NCBI GenBank assembly: GCA_964344185.1
Contig: CAYFMN010000003.1
Coordinates: 131,803 to 195,802 of the forward strand
Length of the DNA stretch: 64,000 bases
Origin: JAJDAT01 sp964344185
GTDB lineage: Bacteria; Nitrospinota; Nitrospinia; Nitrospinales; JAJDAT01
Direction: 5' to 3'
The notes beneath the pieces are model-generated. The model saw only the letters and a list, made by a program, of their open reading frames with translations, was not told where the DNA came from and made no database searches. The translations under genes and the position numbers were made by a program. Positions 1 through 9,286 of this stretch are shown here, piece by piece. Numbering within the stretch: the first letter of the stretch is position 1; each line of letters starts with the position of its first letter.

Positions 1-105
1 GATCAATTGGAAGAAGTCTTTAACTTTTAAATTTGATTGATTTTTGGAGATTATTAAAGGCAGATTAAATTTACATTTGTTACAGTATTTTTACATGGAA
101 AAGGG

Positions 106-133
106 TTGTGTATTTTAAAGATGGGATTATAAT
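106..133 (+). promoter_or_regulatory. Sigma70-like promoter of putative sRNA
   Basis: A -35-like TTGTGT at 106-111 and a perfect TATAAT at 128-133 are separated by 16 bp. Transcription would start near 140 and run into the terminator at 276-314. No protein-coding frame of useful length lies between them. Confidence 0.5.
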
Positions 134-139
134 AAGTAT

Positions 140-314
140 AAGTTAATTAAGTTGCCCCTTAAAAGAGAGAAAGAAGGAAATACGCGTCGATTGTGCCCAA
201 AGCAGTTAGACCCGAAATTCAAGCGCCTTGTCCTCCTCGTTGAATTGAGCCTCTTAACCATCGGGTTTGAATGAGAATCGGAAACTCCAGCCGGGGAGTT
301 TCCGATTTTTTTTT
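140..314 (+). ncRNA. Putative small RNA with CCUCCU loop
   Basis: The stretch has a promoter, a Rho-independent terminator and no convincing ORF, so a noncoding transcript of about 175 nt is likely. An outer stem pairs 210-215 with 261-266. An inner 7 bp stem pairs 216-222 with 240-246 and exposes a loop (223-239) containing UCCUCCU, complementary to Shine-Dalgarno sequences. Small RNAs that regulate translation often present such a loop. I do not recognise an Rfam family. The length is close to 6S RNA, but the single long bulged rod expected of 6S is not evident. The 5' end is inferred. Confidence 0.45.
276..314 (+). terminator. Rho-independent terminator
   Basis: A 13 bp perfect stem (276-288 with 295-307) and a 6 nt loop are followed by a T tract to 314. 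The T run is on the + side only, so it ends a + strand transcript. It does not serve the convergent pntB, which ends at 339 on the other strand. Confidence 0.85.
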
Positions 315-338
315 GGATTTAATACCAAATAGATTTAC

Positions 339-1742
339 TCAATCATGAAGAGCTTGTTGGAGTTGTTCTAAGGTCGTTTTAGCGTTTCCAAACAACATCC
401 GGGTATTTTCCAAAAAGAATAATGGGTTTTGGACGCCCGCGTATCCTGTCGCCATACCGCGTTTTAGGACGACGGTTGTTTTACCCTTCCAGCATTCAAG
501 AACCGGCATTCCTGCTATTGGGCTATTTGGGTCTGTAAGCGCGGAAGGATTCACGATATCGTTAGCGCCAATAACTATTGAAACATCAATGTTAGGAAAA
601 TCATCATTGATTTCTTCCATTTCAAAAACAATATCATAAGGAACCTTAGCTTCTGCTAACAAGACATTCATATGCCCTGGCATACGACCAGCGACGGGAT
701 GAATGCCAAATCGCACATTCACTTTTTTCTTTTTAAGAATTTTTGTGATTTCGCAAACCACATGCTGTGCCTGAGCGACAGCCATACCATAGCCAGGAAT
801 AATCATTACTTCCTTGGCCTCGGTCAACAAGTTTGCAACCTCAGGCGCTTCCAAAGCCACTACTTCTCCCTGGTCTTCGCCGGAAGCGTCGGAAGAACTG
901 CCTGTAGTTGTTCCAAATCCACCGGCAATTACAGATAGAAACTTTCTATTCATAGCGCGACACATTATATAACTTAGAATTGCGCCGCTACTACCTACCA
1001 AAGCCCCTGTTACTATCAGGAGGTCATTGTTAAGCATAAAACCGGTTGCTGAAGCAGCCCAACCGGAGTAACTATTGAGCATGGAAACCACGACAGGCAT
1101 ATCGGCTCCTCCGATTGCCATAACCATATGGATTCCAAAAAGTAATGCGATCCCCGTCATGATCAATAACGGGGCAGTTCCTCCTCCAGCCGCCGATTGA
1201 TTAACAAACATACCGCAAAGTATAATTGATACAATCAACAAACCGAGATTGAGCCAATGACGTGCTGGCAGTAATACAGGGTTGCCGCTTATCTTCCCAC
1301 TAAGTTTTCCAAAGGCGATGATAGACCCTGAAAACGTTACCGCTCCAATTAGGATTCCTAAGTAAGTTTCAACGTCATGAATCGTCAACTCAACGCCTGC
1401 GTAGTGTTCCAGCCTGGAGGGGTCCATAAAGTTGGCAAAACCAACCAAAACTGCGGCTAAACCTACAAGACTATGTAGAATGGCCACTAATTCTGGCATC
1501 TCTGTCATTTGTACGCGTTTCGCCAGGACTAGTCCTATCGTGCCGCCAATTAACAAGCCGAATATAAGAATTGCAAAATTGGAAGTAACGCCGGCAATCG
1601 TTACTATAAGGGCTATTGACATACCTATGATGCCAAATAGGTTGCCTCGCCGGGATGTTTCTTGGTGACTTAAGCCACCTAAAGCCAAAATAAATAGAAT
1701 AGTGGCCCCTACGTATGAGGCGGTTACAATACCTCCTGTCAT
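339..1742 (-). CDS. pntB: NAD(P) transhydrogenase subunit beta
   Basis: This 467-residue protein is the beta subunit of the proton-translocating transhydrogenase, which uses the proton gradient to reduce NADP+ with NADH at the inner membrane. The first ~270 residues are a chain of hydrophobic segments (domain II). After a short Ser/Asp-rich linker comes the NADP-binding domain III with GYGMAVAQAQ, the GANDIVNP motif and a C-terminal RGMATGYAGVQNPLF stretch, all hallmarks of the family. Length matches E. coli PntB (about 460). The ATG is preceded by AGGAGGCG, which lies across the stop region of pntA, so the two genes are translationally linked. Confidence 0.97.
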   Translation of the reverse strand: MTGGIVTASYVGATILFILALGGLSHQETSRRGNLFGIIGMSIALIVTIAGVTSNFAILIFGLLIGGTIGLVLAKRVQMTEMPELVAILHSLVGLAAVLVGFANFMDPSRLEHYAGVELTIHDVETYLGILIGAVTFSGSIIAFGKLSGKISGNPVLLPARHWLNLGLLIVSIILCGMFVNQSAAGGGTAPLLIMTGIALLFGIHMVMAIGGADMPVVVSMLNSYSGWAASATGFMLNNDLLIVTGALVGSSGAILSYIMCRAMNRKFLSVIAGGFGTTTGSSSDASGEDQGEVVALEAPEVANLLTEAKEVMIIPGYGMAVAQAQHVVCEITKILKKKKVNVRFGIHPVAGRMPGHMNVLLAEAKVPYDIVFEMEEINDDFPNIDVSIVIGANDIVNPSALTDPNSPIAGMPVLECWKGKTTVVLKRGMATGYAGVQNPLFFLENTRMLFGNAKTTLEQLQQALHD

Positions 1743-1753
1743 TTTCTCGCCTC

Positions 1754-3313
1754 CTATTTTCTAAACATGTCGAGCATCCGACGCGTTACCGCAAATCCGC
1801 CCACAATGTTAATTGCCGTAATCATTACTGCAAAACCCGCTATCATAGCGATCACAGTTTCCCCTGAACTTATCTGCAAAATAGCCCCTATGACTATAAT
1901 GCTACTAATAGCATTGGTTACGCTCATCAAAGGAGTATGCAAAGCCGCCGTTACATTCCAAATAACCATATATCCGACAAAACAGGCTAAGACAAACACC
2001 GTAAAGTGCGCCATAAAGGACGCTGGAGCTATAGACCCTAAACCTAATAAAGCAAGTCCTCCAATTCCAAATGTAACTGGAAGCCCCAATCCGGAAGATT
2101 TTTCCTCAGGCTTTTCGGTTGGTTTGGTTTCTTGCGGTTTTTCCGCTGGTTTAGCGGGGGCCGCTGATAATTTTGGAGCGGGCGGAGGCCATGTTATTTC
2201 GCCGTCTTTTACGACAGTCGCGCCTCGAACTACCTCGTCTTCCATATCAACTTTAATATTGCCATCCTTTTCCTTGCACATATCTGTCAAAAGATGCCGT
2301 AAGTTAGTCCCATACAATTGACTGGACTGGGCGGCAAGGCGACTGGGTAAATCTGTATATCCAATTATTGAAACTCCATGCACCTTTTTAACCACACCCG
2401 CTTCTGTTAGCTTACAGTTACCTCCCTGCTCAGCGGCGAGATCTACGATTACACTCCCATCCTTCATAGATTTAACCATTTCTTCTTTTATTAATTCAGG
2501 GGCAGGCTTTCCTGGGATCAAGGCTGTAGTGATAATAATGTCCACCTCTTTTGCCTGTTCTGCGAATAATGCCATTTCCGCTTCTATAAACTCTTTACTC
2601 ATGACTTTCGCATAGCCGCCTGTTCCCGACCCTTCCTCTTCAAAGTCAAGTTCTAAAAACTCGGCGTCCATGCTTTCTACTTGTTCTTTAACTTCTGGTC
2701 TGGTATCAAAAGCGCGTACGATTGCTCCCATGCTTTTAGCTGCGCCAATAGCGGCAAGCCCTGCAACGCCAGCTCCAATAACCATTACTTTCGCTGGCGG
2801 TATTTTACCTGCCGCAGTAATTTGGCCAGTGAAAAACCTTCCAAAATGTTGGGCCGCTTCCACTACCGCTCGATATCCTGCAATATTAGCCATCGAACTA
2901 AGCGCATCCATTTTTTGCGCTCGAGAAATACGAGGCACGCTATCCATAGCTAGAGCTGTGACTTTTTTCTCAGCTAACTTTTTGAGTAACTCTTCGTTCT
3001 GAGCTGGCCAAAGAAAGGTAACTAACACTTGCTTTTCATGAAGTAAATCTATCTCTTCAACTTTGAGTTCTGCATTAAACCCCGGAGGTCGTACTTTTAA
3101 TATAATGTCACTACCTTCCCAAACAGCCTTTGGGCCTAATTCAACTTTGGCTCCAGCTTCGGCATAAGCTGAGTCAGAAAAATGCGCCGCTGATCCAGCG
3201 CCTGACTCAATCACTACCTCAAAGCCTAATTTGATTAGTTGCTTGGTAACATCAGGCGTTGTTGCTACCCTTTTTTCACCTTCATAAATTTCTTTAGGAA
3301 TTCCAATTTTCAT
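1754..3313 (-). CDS. pntA: NAD(P) transhydrogenase subunit alpha
   Basis: This 519-residue protein is the NAD(H)-binding alpha subunit and partner of PntB. Residues 1 to ~370 form the alanine-dehydrogenase-like domain I, with a GAGVAGL Rossmann motif, FDTRPEVKEQV, and the GYTDLPSRLAAQSS mobile-loop region that contacts domain III. A Pro/Lys/Glu-rich linker (about 380-405) follows, then four hydrophobic segments. This is the E. coli-type fused alpha chain, not the split PntAA/PntAB arrangement. It lies 11 bp upstream of pntB in one operon. The start is supported by an AGG-containing site just upstream. Confidence 0.97.
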   Translation of the reverse strand: MKIGIPKEIYEGEKRVATTPDVTKQLIKLGFEVVIESGAGSAAHFSDSAYAEAGAKVELGPKAVWEGSDIILKVRPPGFNAELKVEEIDLLHEKQVLVTFLWPAQNEELLKKLAEKKVTALAMDSVPRISRAQKMDALSSMANIAGYRAVVEAAQHFGRFFTGQITAAGKIPPAKVMVIGAGVAGLAAIGAAKSMGAIVRAFDTRPEVKEQVESMDAEFLELDFEEEGSGTGGYAKVMSKEFIEAEMALFAEQAKEVDIIITTALIPGKPAPELIKEEMVKSMKDGSVIVDLAAEQGGNCKLTEAGVVKKVHGVSIIGYTDLPSRLAAQSSQLYGTNLRHLLTDMCKEKDGNIKVDMEDEVVRGATVVKDGEITWPPPAPKLSAAPAKPAEKPQETKPTEKPEEKSSGLGLPVTFGIGGLALLGLGSIAPASFMAHFTVFVLACFVGYMVIWNVTAALHTPLMSVTNAISSIIVIGAILQISSGETVIAMIAGFAVMITAINIVGGFAVTRRMLDMFRK

Positions 3314-3720
3314 TGTTTATTGCCTTTTAGCGAATTATTAATGACCTTAATAATTTTCGAATCTTATTCGGCCATGTATAATTTTTAGTCAATTATGAAA
3401 GGTGAAACAATACCATAAAAAATTGAATTTTTGCAATTTTAAAGATAAGTATTGTTTTATTTTTTATTGGTTAGCTAACTTTTAATTTGTTAAAAACGAA
3501 TTAGGAAGCTGTTTCATGTTTTTTGAGGAAAATACGATTGTTGCATTGAAATAATTTTCCTTTGAGCGCCTTTTGTCAACGCTAAAAAGACTAGAGAATC
3601 GCTTGTTAGCCATAAAAATCAGTTTTTGTTTTTTATAAGTCAATTCTCCGAGATTAATTCATTATGGATTTGTATTTGGAAATGATAAAAATACCGTAAT
3701 TTTACTTTCTAGAGTGGAAA
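3314..3720. other. Intergenic region between divergent genes
   Basis: About 400 bp of very AT-rich sequence separates the divergent pntA and the 3721 gene. It must hold both promoters. I see no ORF, strong hairpin or recognisable RNA. Confidence 0.5.
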
Positions 3721-4335
3721 ATGAACTCACACCATAAAGATCGCAGACATGGAGAAAAACGCCAGGCGGACCGCAGACAAGAAATTAATTTGCAATTAAT
3801 GGAAGACCGACAAATGCGACGTGAGTTTCGGCGCAAGGTTGAGCGTAGAAATCACGCAAAAAATGAAGATGAACAGAACTCAACTCATAATGTGAGAGTT
3901 TTTAGATCCGCAATTGATGTTTTTCATAAGTTAAAACATGAAGTCAGCAAGTTTGAATCTAACATCCACGTATATGATTTTTTTAATTTTGTTATTACCG
4001 CGCATATTCTGCAAGAATGGCTTTTGAAAGACACCAGTTTGCCAGATGTTATGCGTTTGAAGGCAAAAGAAATAGAAAAAAATCAGTTTTGGCAAGTGTG
4101 CAAAGAAATATCGAATGGCAATAAACATTTTTATCTAGATAAAGAAACCAAAATTATAAAGGCTATTTCGCATGTTAGATTAAACCCCAAAAGTTACGAT
4201 TGGGGATTGTCTCTAGAAGACGGCGAATATGAAGCGTTTGTAATTGGACTTCGAGACGGCCACTTTATCGGTCCTCGACAACTGGAAGACGAAATCCTTA
4301 AGATGTATCAAGATGTATTTAAGTCCATCGCTTAA
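3721..4335 (+). CDS. Hypothetical protein, basic N-terminus
   Basis: This 204-residue soluble protein starts with a strongly basic, Arg-rich stretch of about 45 residues, possibly nucleic-acid binding. A helical body follows with the motif CKEISNGNKHFYLD near residues 128-141. A similar 'N-x-x-KHF' motif occurs in several uncharacterised bacterial proteins, some of them HEPN-like, but I cannot assign a family from memory. The final third is mixed and acidic. It stands alone, divergent from pntA and 106 bp before the M48 protease gene. No signal peptide or membrane segment is seen. Function unknown. Confidence 0.75.
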   Translation: MNSHHKDRRHGEKRQADRRQEINLQLMEDRQMRREFRRKVERRNHAKNEDEQNSTHNVRVFRSAIDVFHKLKHEVSKFESNIHVYDFFNFVITAHILQEWLLKDTSLPDVMRLKAKEIEKNQFWQVCKEISNGNKHFYLDKETKIIKAISHVRLNPKSYDWGLSLEDGEYEAFVIGLRDGHFIGPRQLEDEILKMYQDVFKSIA

Positions 4336-4441
4336 TTTAGTGAATTTATTTTTAAATCTTGTAAATAGTCTATTTTCGAAGTTTGAGAGTTTGATATTTA
4401 AATTATTCGTTAAATAGTAATTTGTTTTTGTGATTTTTTGA

Positions 4442-5305
4442 TTGCGAAAAACTGTTGTGAATGAACGAGAATGGGTTAAGCGTAAACTTTGGAATATTTT
4501 TCAATCTCTTTTTGCTGTCGCTTTAATGGCGATTGTGTTGGGTTTGGTTGGATGGGTTGTTGGCGGCGAGATTTTGGCCTTCTTGGTTTTGGGTGTTGTG
4601 ATTTCTTTTTTTATTTTTAAACCTGGTTTGTCTCCCCATTTTGTCTTCAAAATTTACCTGGCAAAGCCTTTGTCTTATCGGGAAGTTCCACAAGTTTACG
4701 ATTTGATTAATACATTAGCTGATCGCGCCGAGTTGAAAAATGCGCCCATTTTATATCTTATTTCGAGTGACTCGATGCAAGCTTTGTCTGTGGGCGATTC
4801 TGAAGACTCAGGAATAGCCGTTTCTCAAAGCTTATTGAAGGAATTAAGTCTACGTGAGTTAACTGGCGTATTGGCTCATGAAATAGGACATATTCAAAAT
4901 TGCGATACGAGGCTTTTATGGTTTGCAAATATATTTAGCGGAGTAACGGGAATGCTTTCATGGATTGGTATTGGCGTCTTACTAATTAATTTACCCCTAA
5001 TTTTGCTGGGGTTTTTTGATGCGAATTTGCTGCCGATTTTTTTATTGGCATTCGCTCCAATTATAAGTCATCTGCTTTTCTTTAACCTTTCACGAATTCG
5101 AGAATACGATGCCGATCTTGGAGCCGTAGAGTTGACTGGAGATCCTGAAGGACTAGCGATGGCTTTGGCTAAAATTGAAAATAAAAAATATCAAACTATC
5201 AAACGCTTTTTTTTTCCAAAATATAAAATTTCGGAACCTTCGTTGCTTTTGACTCACCCCTCGACAGAGGATAGAATCCGTCGTTTATTGGAAATCCGCA
5301 ACTAA
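4442..5305 (+). CDS. M48 family zinc metalloprotease (HtpX-like)
   Basis: This 287-residue membrane protease has two hydrophobic segments near residues 17-60, the zinc motif HEIGH at 146-150, two more hydrophobic segments (about 165-215), and the third-ligand motif REYDAD with Glu221. This is the HtpX/M48B plan: an inner-membrane protease with a cytoplasmic active site that removes damaged membrane proteins. Length agrees with HtpX (about 290). The frame opens with TTG. No clear Shine-Dalgarno is visible, and a GTG a few codons in could also be used. Family assignment is strong. The name htpX is withheld because M48 paralogues are common. Confidence 0.9.
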   Translation: MRKTVVNEREWVKRKLWNIFQSLFAVALMAIVLGLVGWVVGGEILAFLVLGVVISFFIFKPGLSPHFVFKIYLAKPLSYREVPQVYDLINTLADRAELKNAPILYLISSDSMQALSVGDSEDSGIAVSQSLLKELSLRELTGVLAHEIGHIQNCDTRLLWFANIFSGVTGMLSWIGIGVLLINLPLILLGFFDANLLPIFLLAFAPIISHLLFFNLSRIREYDADLGAVELTGDPEGLAMALAKIENKKYQTIKRFFFPKYKISEPSLLLTHPSTEDRIRRLLEIRN

Positions 5306-5462
5306 AGGCAAAATTGCAATTTGATAATTTTGATTTTTTAATGAAAGAGGGCTAACTAAATTCTAATAAAACTTTAACGTTTCCAATCTTTCTAATGAAA
5401 ATCAAATATGATACCTTTTTGCTTAAAATAATTTCGGAAAAATCTATCGAGGTGGGGTTTAG

Positions 5463-6656
5463 ATGGCTTCTAGAATTTTATTTAAGCAATTTGCGCTCTT
5501 ACGAAAAACTCATAAGGGTATTTATTTCCTAATAGTATTGGTCTGCGCTTTATTTTTATCGGGAGCGTTTCACACTGCTCCATCCACGTTAGCAAAGATT
5601 CTTTATCATAACTTTGCCGATTACGACGATTATAAAAAGTTTCCTTCTCGTCAATTAATCGCTAGTGCAACTCCTTTTAGATTTGAAGAAAACTTTTCAG
5701 AATCTGAGCTTTTTACCAAACCTTTTATAGCTCAAGCCGAAAAAACAGACTTAGATACGTTACTGGAAAAGACCGATAGTCTTGCTTTTATTGCTATTAA
5801 AAACGACGCGATAGTCTATGAAAAATATTTGAACGGTCATTCACGGAATTCTCTTTCAATATCTTTTTCTCTGGCGAAATCATTTTTATCGGCTCTCATT
5901 GGATGCGCTATTGATGATGGTTATATACAGTCTCTTGAACAACCCGTAACGGATTTTGTCCCCGAATTCAAATCGCAGGACAATGCTGATTTTACGATTA
6001 AGAACCTAATTCAAATGACCACTGGAATGGATTATGTTGAGAGACAATTAATTAATAATCCATTTGGCAAGCACGCTAGACTTTATTATTCTCCTTTTCT
6101 CAAAGAAGAAATCTTAACTTTAAAGTTTTCAGAAAGACCCGGCAAAAATTTTAGATATAAATCTGGAGAATCGGCTCTTTTAGGTTTGGTTTTAAGACGC
6201 GCTTTAAAAGAAAAAAATATTGCCGAATATTTGCAAGAAAAGATTTGGACTCCCATTGGAATGGAAGATAATGGAGTGGTTAATATCGATCATGACAATC
6301 CAGACGGTTTAGAAAAAATGTGGTGTTGTATCGGAGCAACCGCTCGTGATCTTTCTAAATTTGGTTTGCTTTATTTGCACAAAGGCGCGTTTAAAAACAA
6401 GCAAATAGTTCCTAGAAAATGGGTAGAACGGTCTCTTAAAGTTGAAACTGAGGAAGGAAGCGCGCCTGAATATCAACTTGGTTGGTGGCTAACGGAAGAC
6501 AATAGAAATTATTTCCAAGCTGAAGGGCTATTTGGGCAATATATCCATGTTAATCCGGATACGAATACAGTGATTGTTCGTTTGGGTAAAAGCCGAGGCT
6601 ATTTGACTCGCGAAGACTGGATAGACGTTTTATATTATTTTTCCCAAAGAGTTTAA
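5463..6656 (+). CDS. Serine hydrolase, beta-lactamase (class C) family
   Basis: This 397-residue protein has one N-terminal hydrophobic segment (about 19-36), which probably anchors it in the inner membrane with the catalytic domain in the periplasm. The penicillin-binding fold shows the nucleophile motif S136-L-A-K139 and the second motif Y232-K-S234. A third motif is not obvious. This family includes esterases, peptidases and 6-aminohexanoate-type hydrolases, so the substrate cannot be inferred. A good GAGGTGG site precedes the ATG. It converges with the PHP-glycosyltransferase gene across a strong inverted repeat. Confidence 0.88.
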   Translation: MASRILFKQFALLRKTHKGIYFLIVLVCALFLSGAFHTAPSTLAKILYHNFADYDDYKKFPSRQLIASATPFRFEENFSESELFTKPFIAQAEKTDLDTLLEKTDSLAFIAIKNDAIVYEKYLNGHSRNSLSISFSLAKSFLSALIGCAIDDGYIQSLEQPVTDFVPEFKSQDNADFTIKNLIQMTTGMDYVERQLINNPFGKHARLYYSPFLKEEILTLKFSERPGKNFRYKSGESALLGLVLRRALKEKNIAEYLQEKIWTPIGMEDNGVVNIDHDNPDGLEKMWCCIGATARDLSKFGLLYLHKGAFKNKQIVPRKWVERSLKVETEEGSAPEYQLGWWLTEDNRNYFQAEGLFGQYIHVNPDTNTVIVRLGKSRGYLTREDWIDVLYYFSQRV

Positions 6657-6660
6657 CGGA

Positions 6661-6715
6661 TTCCCCGAAAAATCTGGTGTCTAGCGGATTCTTGGAGTTT
6701 GTATTTTTCGGGGAA
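6661..6715. terminator. 13 bp inverted repeat between convergent genes
   Basis: Positions 6661-6673 and 6703-6715 are perfect 13 bp inverted copies with a 29 nt loop. They start five bases after the stop at 6656 and lie 40 bp from the stop of the opposing gene. Each arm carries a run of five A or T. A bidirectional terminator is likely. Confidence 0.6.
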
Positions 6716-6755
6716 CCCTGGGGAACCTTCAGGTAAAACTCATTCTTGCTATAGG

Positions 6756-9146
6756 CTAATGTGTTTGATATTGAAGAATGGGTTGATAATGTTTTTGGTC
6801 GCTGGGTTTATTTTGTAGAACAAATTCTCGCGCGTTTTTTCCCATCCTTTCACATTCTTCAATATTATCTACGAAAAATTCTAATGCTTGGAGCAAATTG
6901 GGACTTTTTTGTAGATCAAAAACTTTCCCCGAAAAGCCGTTGCGCATTAATTCTTGAGGTCCACCAATATTGGAAACAATGACAGGCAATCCAGAAGCTT
7001 GAGCTTCTAAGACTACGTTGCCCCATGTATCTGTTGTGCTTGGGAAGGCAAAAACATTCGCCGAAGCGTAGGCTTTGTAGAGACCCTCGCCCGTTAAATA
7101 TCCCTTAAAAACTACCGGATAATTTTTTAATTCCATTTCCATTTCTTGGCGATATGGACCGTCGCCCACGATCAATAAATTCGCTGTCTTTCCAGAATCT
7201 ATTAATTTTTTAAACGATTCCGACAATAATGCCAAATTCTTTTCCTTTGAAACGCGCCCTACATAAAGAAACTTCAATCCGGAATTTAGCGATTTTTGAT
7301 TCCAGAAATTTGGATCGGAGTTGTCAGGGTGAAATTCGTTCGAATCAACCCATCGCGGTAATGGTTTGATTTTATCGGGATCTAAACCACCATCTGTTAA
7401 CTGCTTCATTGTACTTGAAGAAGGAGCCGTAACTTCGTCCATTTGACTATAGAACCAAATCATATAAGTCATTGCCAAATTGCCGATACCTTTATCACCT
7501 GTGAGATCTATAACGTATTGAGGAATGTCTGTATGGTAAGTTCCAGTAATTGGTAAATTTAACAGTTTTGCGATGACTAACCCTAAAATACCGACAGATC
7601 CCGGCGTACTGATATGGATTCTTGTAAACTTTTCGTTCTCGATATATTCCATTACCTCTAATACAGGAGGAAAATGGAGATTTAATTCCTCGTATTCTGG
7701 AATGGTAAATTTTCCAATGGACTGAAAGTTCATTACTCCATTGTTAAAAGAAGTAGGCTGATTAGAAGAATGGATTACAGTCATATCGTTTCCATTCAAT
7801 TTGGCGTATTTCAAAATACGTTTGATTGTCACCGCTACGCCGTTTATTTCATTTAGCGTATCGGTGAATAACGCTACTTTTTCTTTATTGTCGCCAGATT
7901 CTGGACCAATAAATACATTTTTAACTTCCGCTAAAAGTTTCCTATTATGATGGTGATGAAAATATGAAATGTAATAGGGGGAAATTAAAAACTGAACAAA
8001 TCCTAAAGTACCCAGAGCTTCAATAATGCTTAATAAATGGCTGGGACCAGACCATTCCGTAATTTTCTTGGCGTAAAGAAACATGATGCGATTGGCGAGT
8101 CGACTTGTTACCGCAAAGATTTTTCGGTTCAAACTTGCCATACGCAAAGTTTGCTGAAATTTTTGATCGTTTAGGAGTTCTTTCGTTTCCTTATCTAAAA
8201 TTTCGTTGAAAGTTAGATTTTGAGGGCCAGAATTTGGAAGAATTTTCTTCATCCAAAATCTAAATCTCTCACGAGGCGTTAACTTAATAGGAGAAGAGTT
8301 AAAGATAGAATCTAATAGTTTAGTGAAAAAACTGACAGAATGCCCGCCTTGGTTTTCTAATTTATTTTGTACGAACTGATATCCGATGCTGTAAATTGCG
8401 TGAGGTAAAGTTAGATGATCTCCTTCTTCGCCGCAGGCTCTGGATTGCGCCCCTTCGATTGACTGGAGAAAACTCTCGATGTTATTTGCAGGAGCGGAGG
8501 TAAATGTTTTTGCTATAAAGAGCCCTGCGTGATCGTCGGACCCGCCAACCATACCCTTTTTCCAGGGAGTTCGACCATATGGCTCAATATTATGCTTATT
8601 TGCCAGTTCTTCTATTTTTTGTTGAGTTATAGATTGAACGATTTTCCAATTAAACCTGTTTTGATCTTTTGATTTAGTTCCATTGATAACTTCAAATACA
8701 TTAAAAAGCAGAACCATTTTTTCAAACATCGACAAAGTTAATCTTCCTTTGTAATCAAAGAAAGGATGCGCAATAAAATGAACGATATTTTGCGACCTGA
8801 AAAAATCGATAAGCTCGTAGACGTTTTTTCTTAAAATATTGGCTTCTTTAAAGGTGGCCTCGGTAAGGTCCAAACCCACTACATGAACTTTTAAATCCTC
8901 TTCCGGAAACTTGGCGGTAAATTCGCAACTAATAAAAACGTCGGATATATGAGCGATTTCTAAAACGCCATCGATCGAATTATGATCCGTGATTGTGACA
9001 TAATCCATCCCTTGTTTTTTAGCGGCTTTATAAAGGTTTTGTGGAGTTGTAAAACTTTCTGGACAGTTAAATTTTCTTAATGCGTAAAAATTAGGTTTGT
9101 TTGAAGCTTTGGAGTGAAGGTGTAGGTCGGCTTTTTTAAGTTCCAT
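6756..9146 (-). CDS. PHP domain - glycosyltransferase (GT4) fusion
   Basis: This 796-residue protein joins two enzymes. Residues 1 to ~240 are a PHP-type metal phosphoesterase domain, with the motifs DLHLHS (H9, H11), ITDHNSIDG (D54, H55), IAHPFFD (H127) and GGSDDHAG. A helical linker of ~160 residues follows. From ~405 onward is a GT-B glycosyltransferase of the GT4 type: the C-terminal half has FLYVGRVSKEKN, VGDGPYR and the donor-binding stretch with W-G-N-V-V-L-E-A. No signal peptide, so cytoplasmic. The donor and acceptor are unknown. The neighbouring envelope-type genes suggest a surface glycan or glycolipid. Confidence 0.92.
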   Translation of the reverse strand: MELKKADLHLHSKASNKPNFYALRKFNCPESFTTPQNLYKAAKKQGMDYVTITDHNSIDGVLEIAHISDVFISCEFTAKFPEEDLKVHVVGLDLTEATFKEANILRKNVYELIDFFRSQNIVHFIAHPFFDYKGRLTLSMFEKMVLLFNVFEVINGTKSKDQNRFNWKIVQSITQQKIEELANKHNIEPYGRTPWKKGMVGGSDDHAGLFIAKTFTSAPANNIESFLQSIEGAQSRACGEEGDHLTLPHAIYSIGYQFVQNKLENQGGHSVSFFTKLLDSIFNSSPIKLTPRERFRFWMKKILPNSGPQNLTFNEILDKETKELLNDQKFQQTLRMASLNRKIFAVTSRLANRIMFLYAKKITEWSGPSHLLSIIEALGTLGFVQFLISPYYISYFHHHHNRKLLAEVKNVFIGPESGDNKEKVALFTDTLNEINGVAVTIKRILKYAKLNGNDMTVIHSSNQPTSFNNGVMNFQSIGKFTIPEYEELNLHFPPVLEVMEYIENEKFTRIHISTPGSVGILGLVIAKLLNLPITGTYHTDIPQYVIDLTGDKGIGNLAMTYMIWFYSQMDEVTAPSSSTMKQLTDGGLDPDKIKPLPRWVDSNEFHPDNSDPNFWNQKSLNSGLKFLYVGRVSKEKNLALLSESFKKLIDSGKTANLLIVGDGPYRQEMEMELKNYPVVFKGYLTGEGLYKAYASANVFAFPSTTDTWGNVVLEAQASGLPVIVSNIGGPQELMRNGFSGKVFDLQKSPNLLQALEFFVDNIEECERMGKNAREFVLQNKPSDQKHYQPILQYQTH

Positions 9147-9286
9147 GGTTGTCCTCAGAGAAGTTACTATCTATGAGGAGGGTAGCTAGCCTTTGTTATG
9201 TTTAGATCTAAATTTAGTTAGAATTACTATTGAATTTTAACCGCCAAGTTAACACAAAATAGAGTTTGGGTTGCAAATTAGAGAGG

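Noticed and set aside
1767..2321. 184-codon open frame opposite pntA
   Set aside because: It is an antisense shadow of a strongly conserved gene, low in complexity and without a ribosome site.
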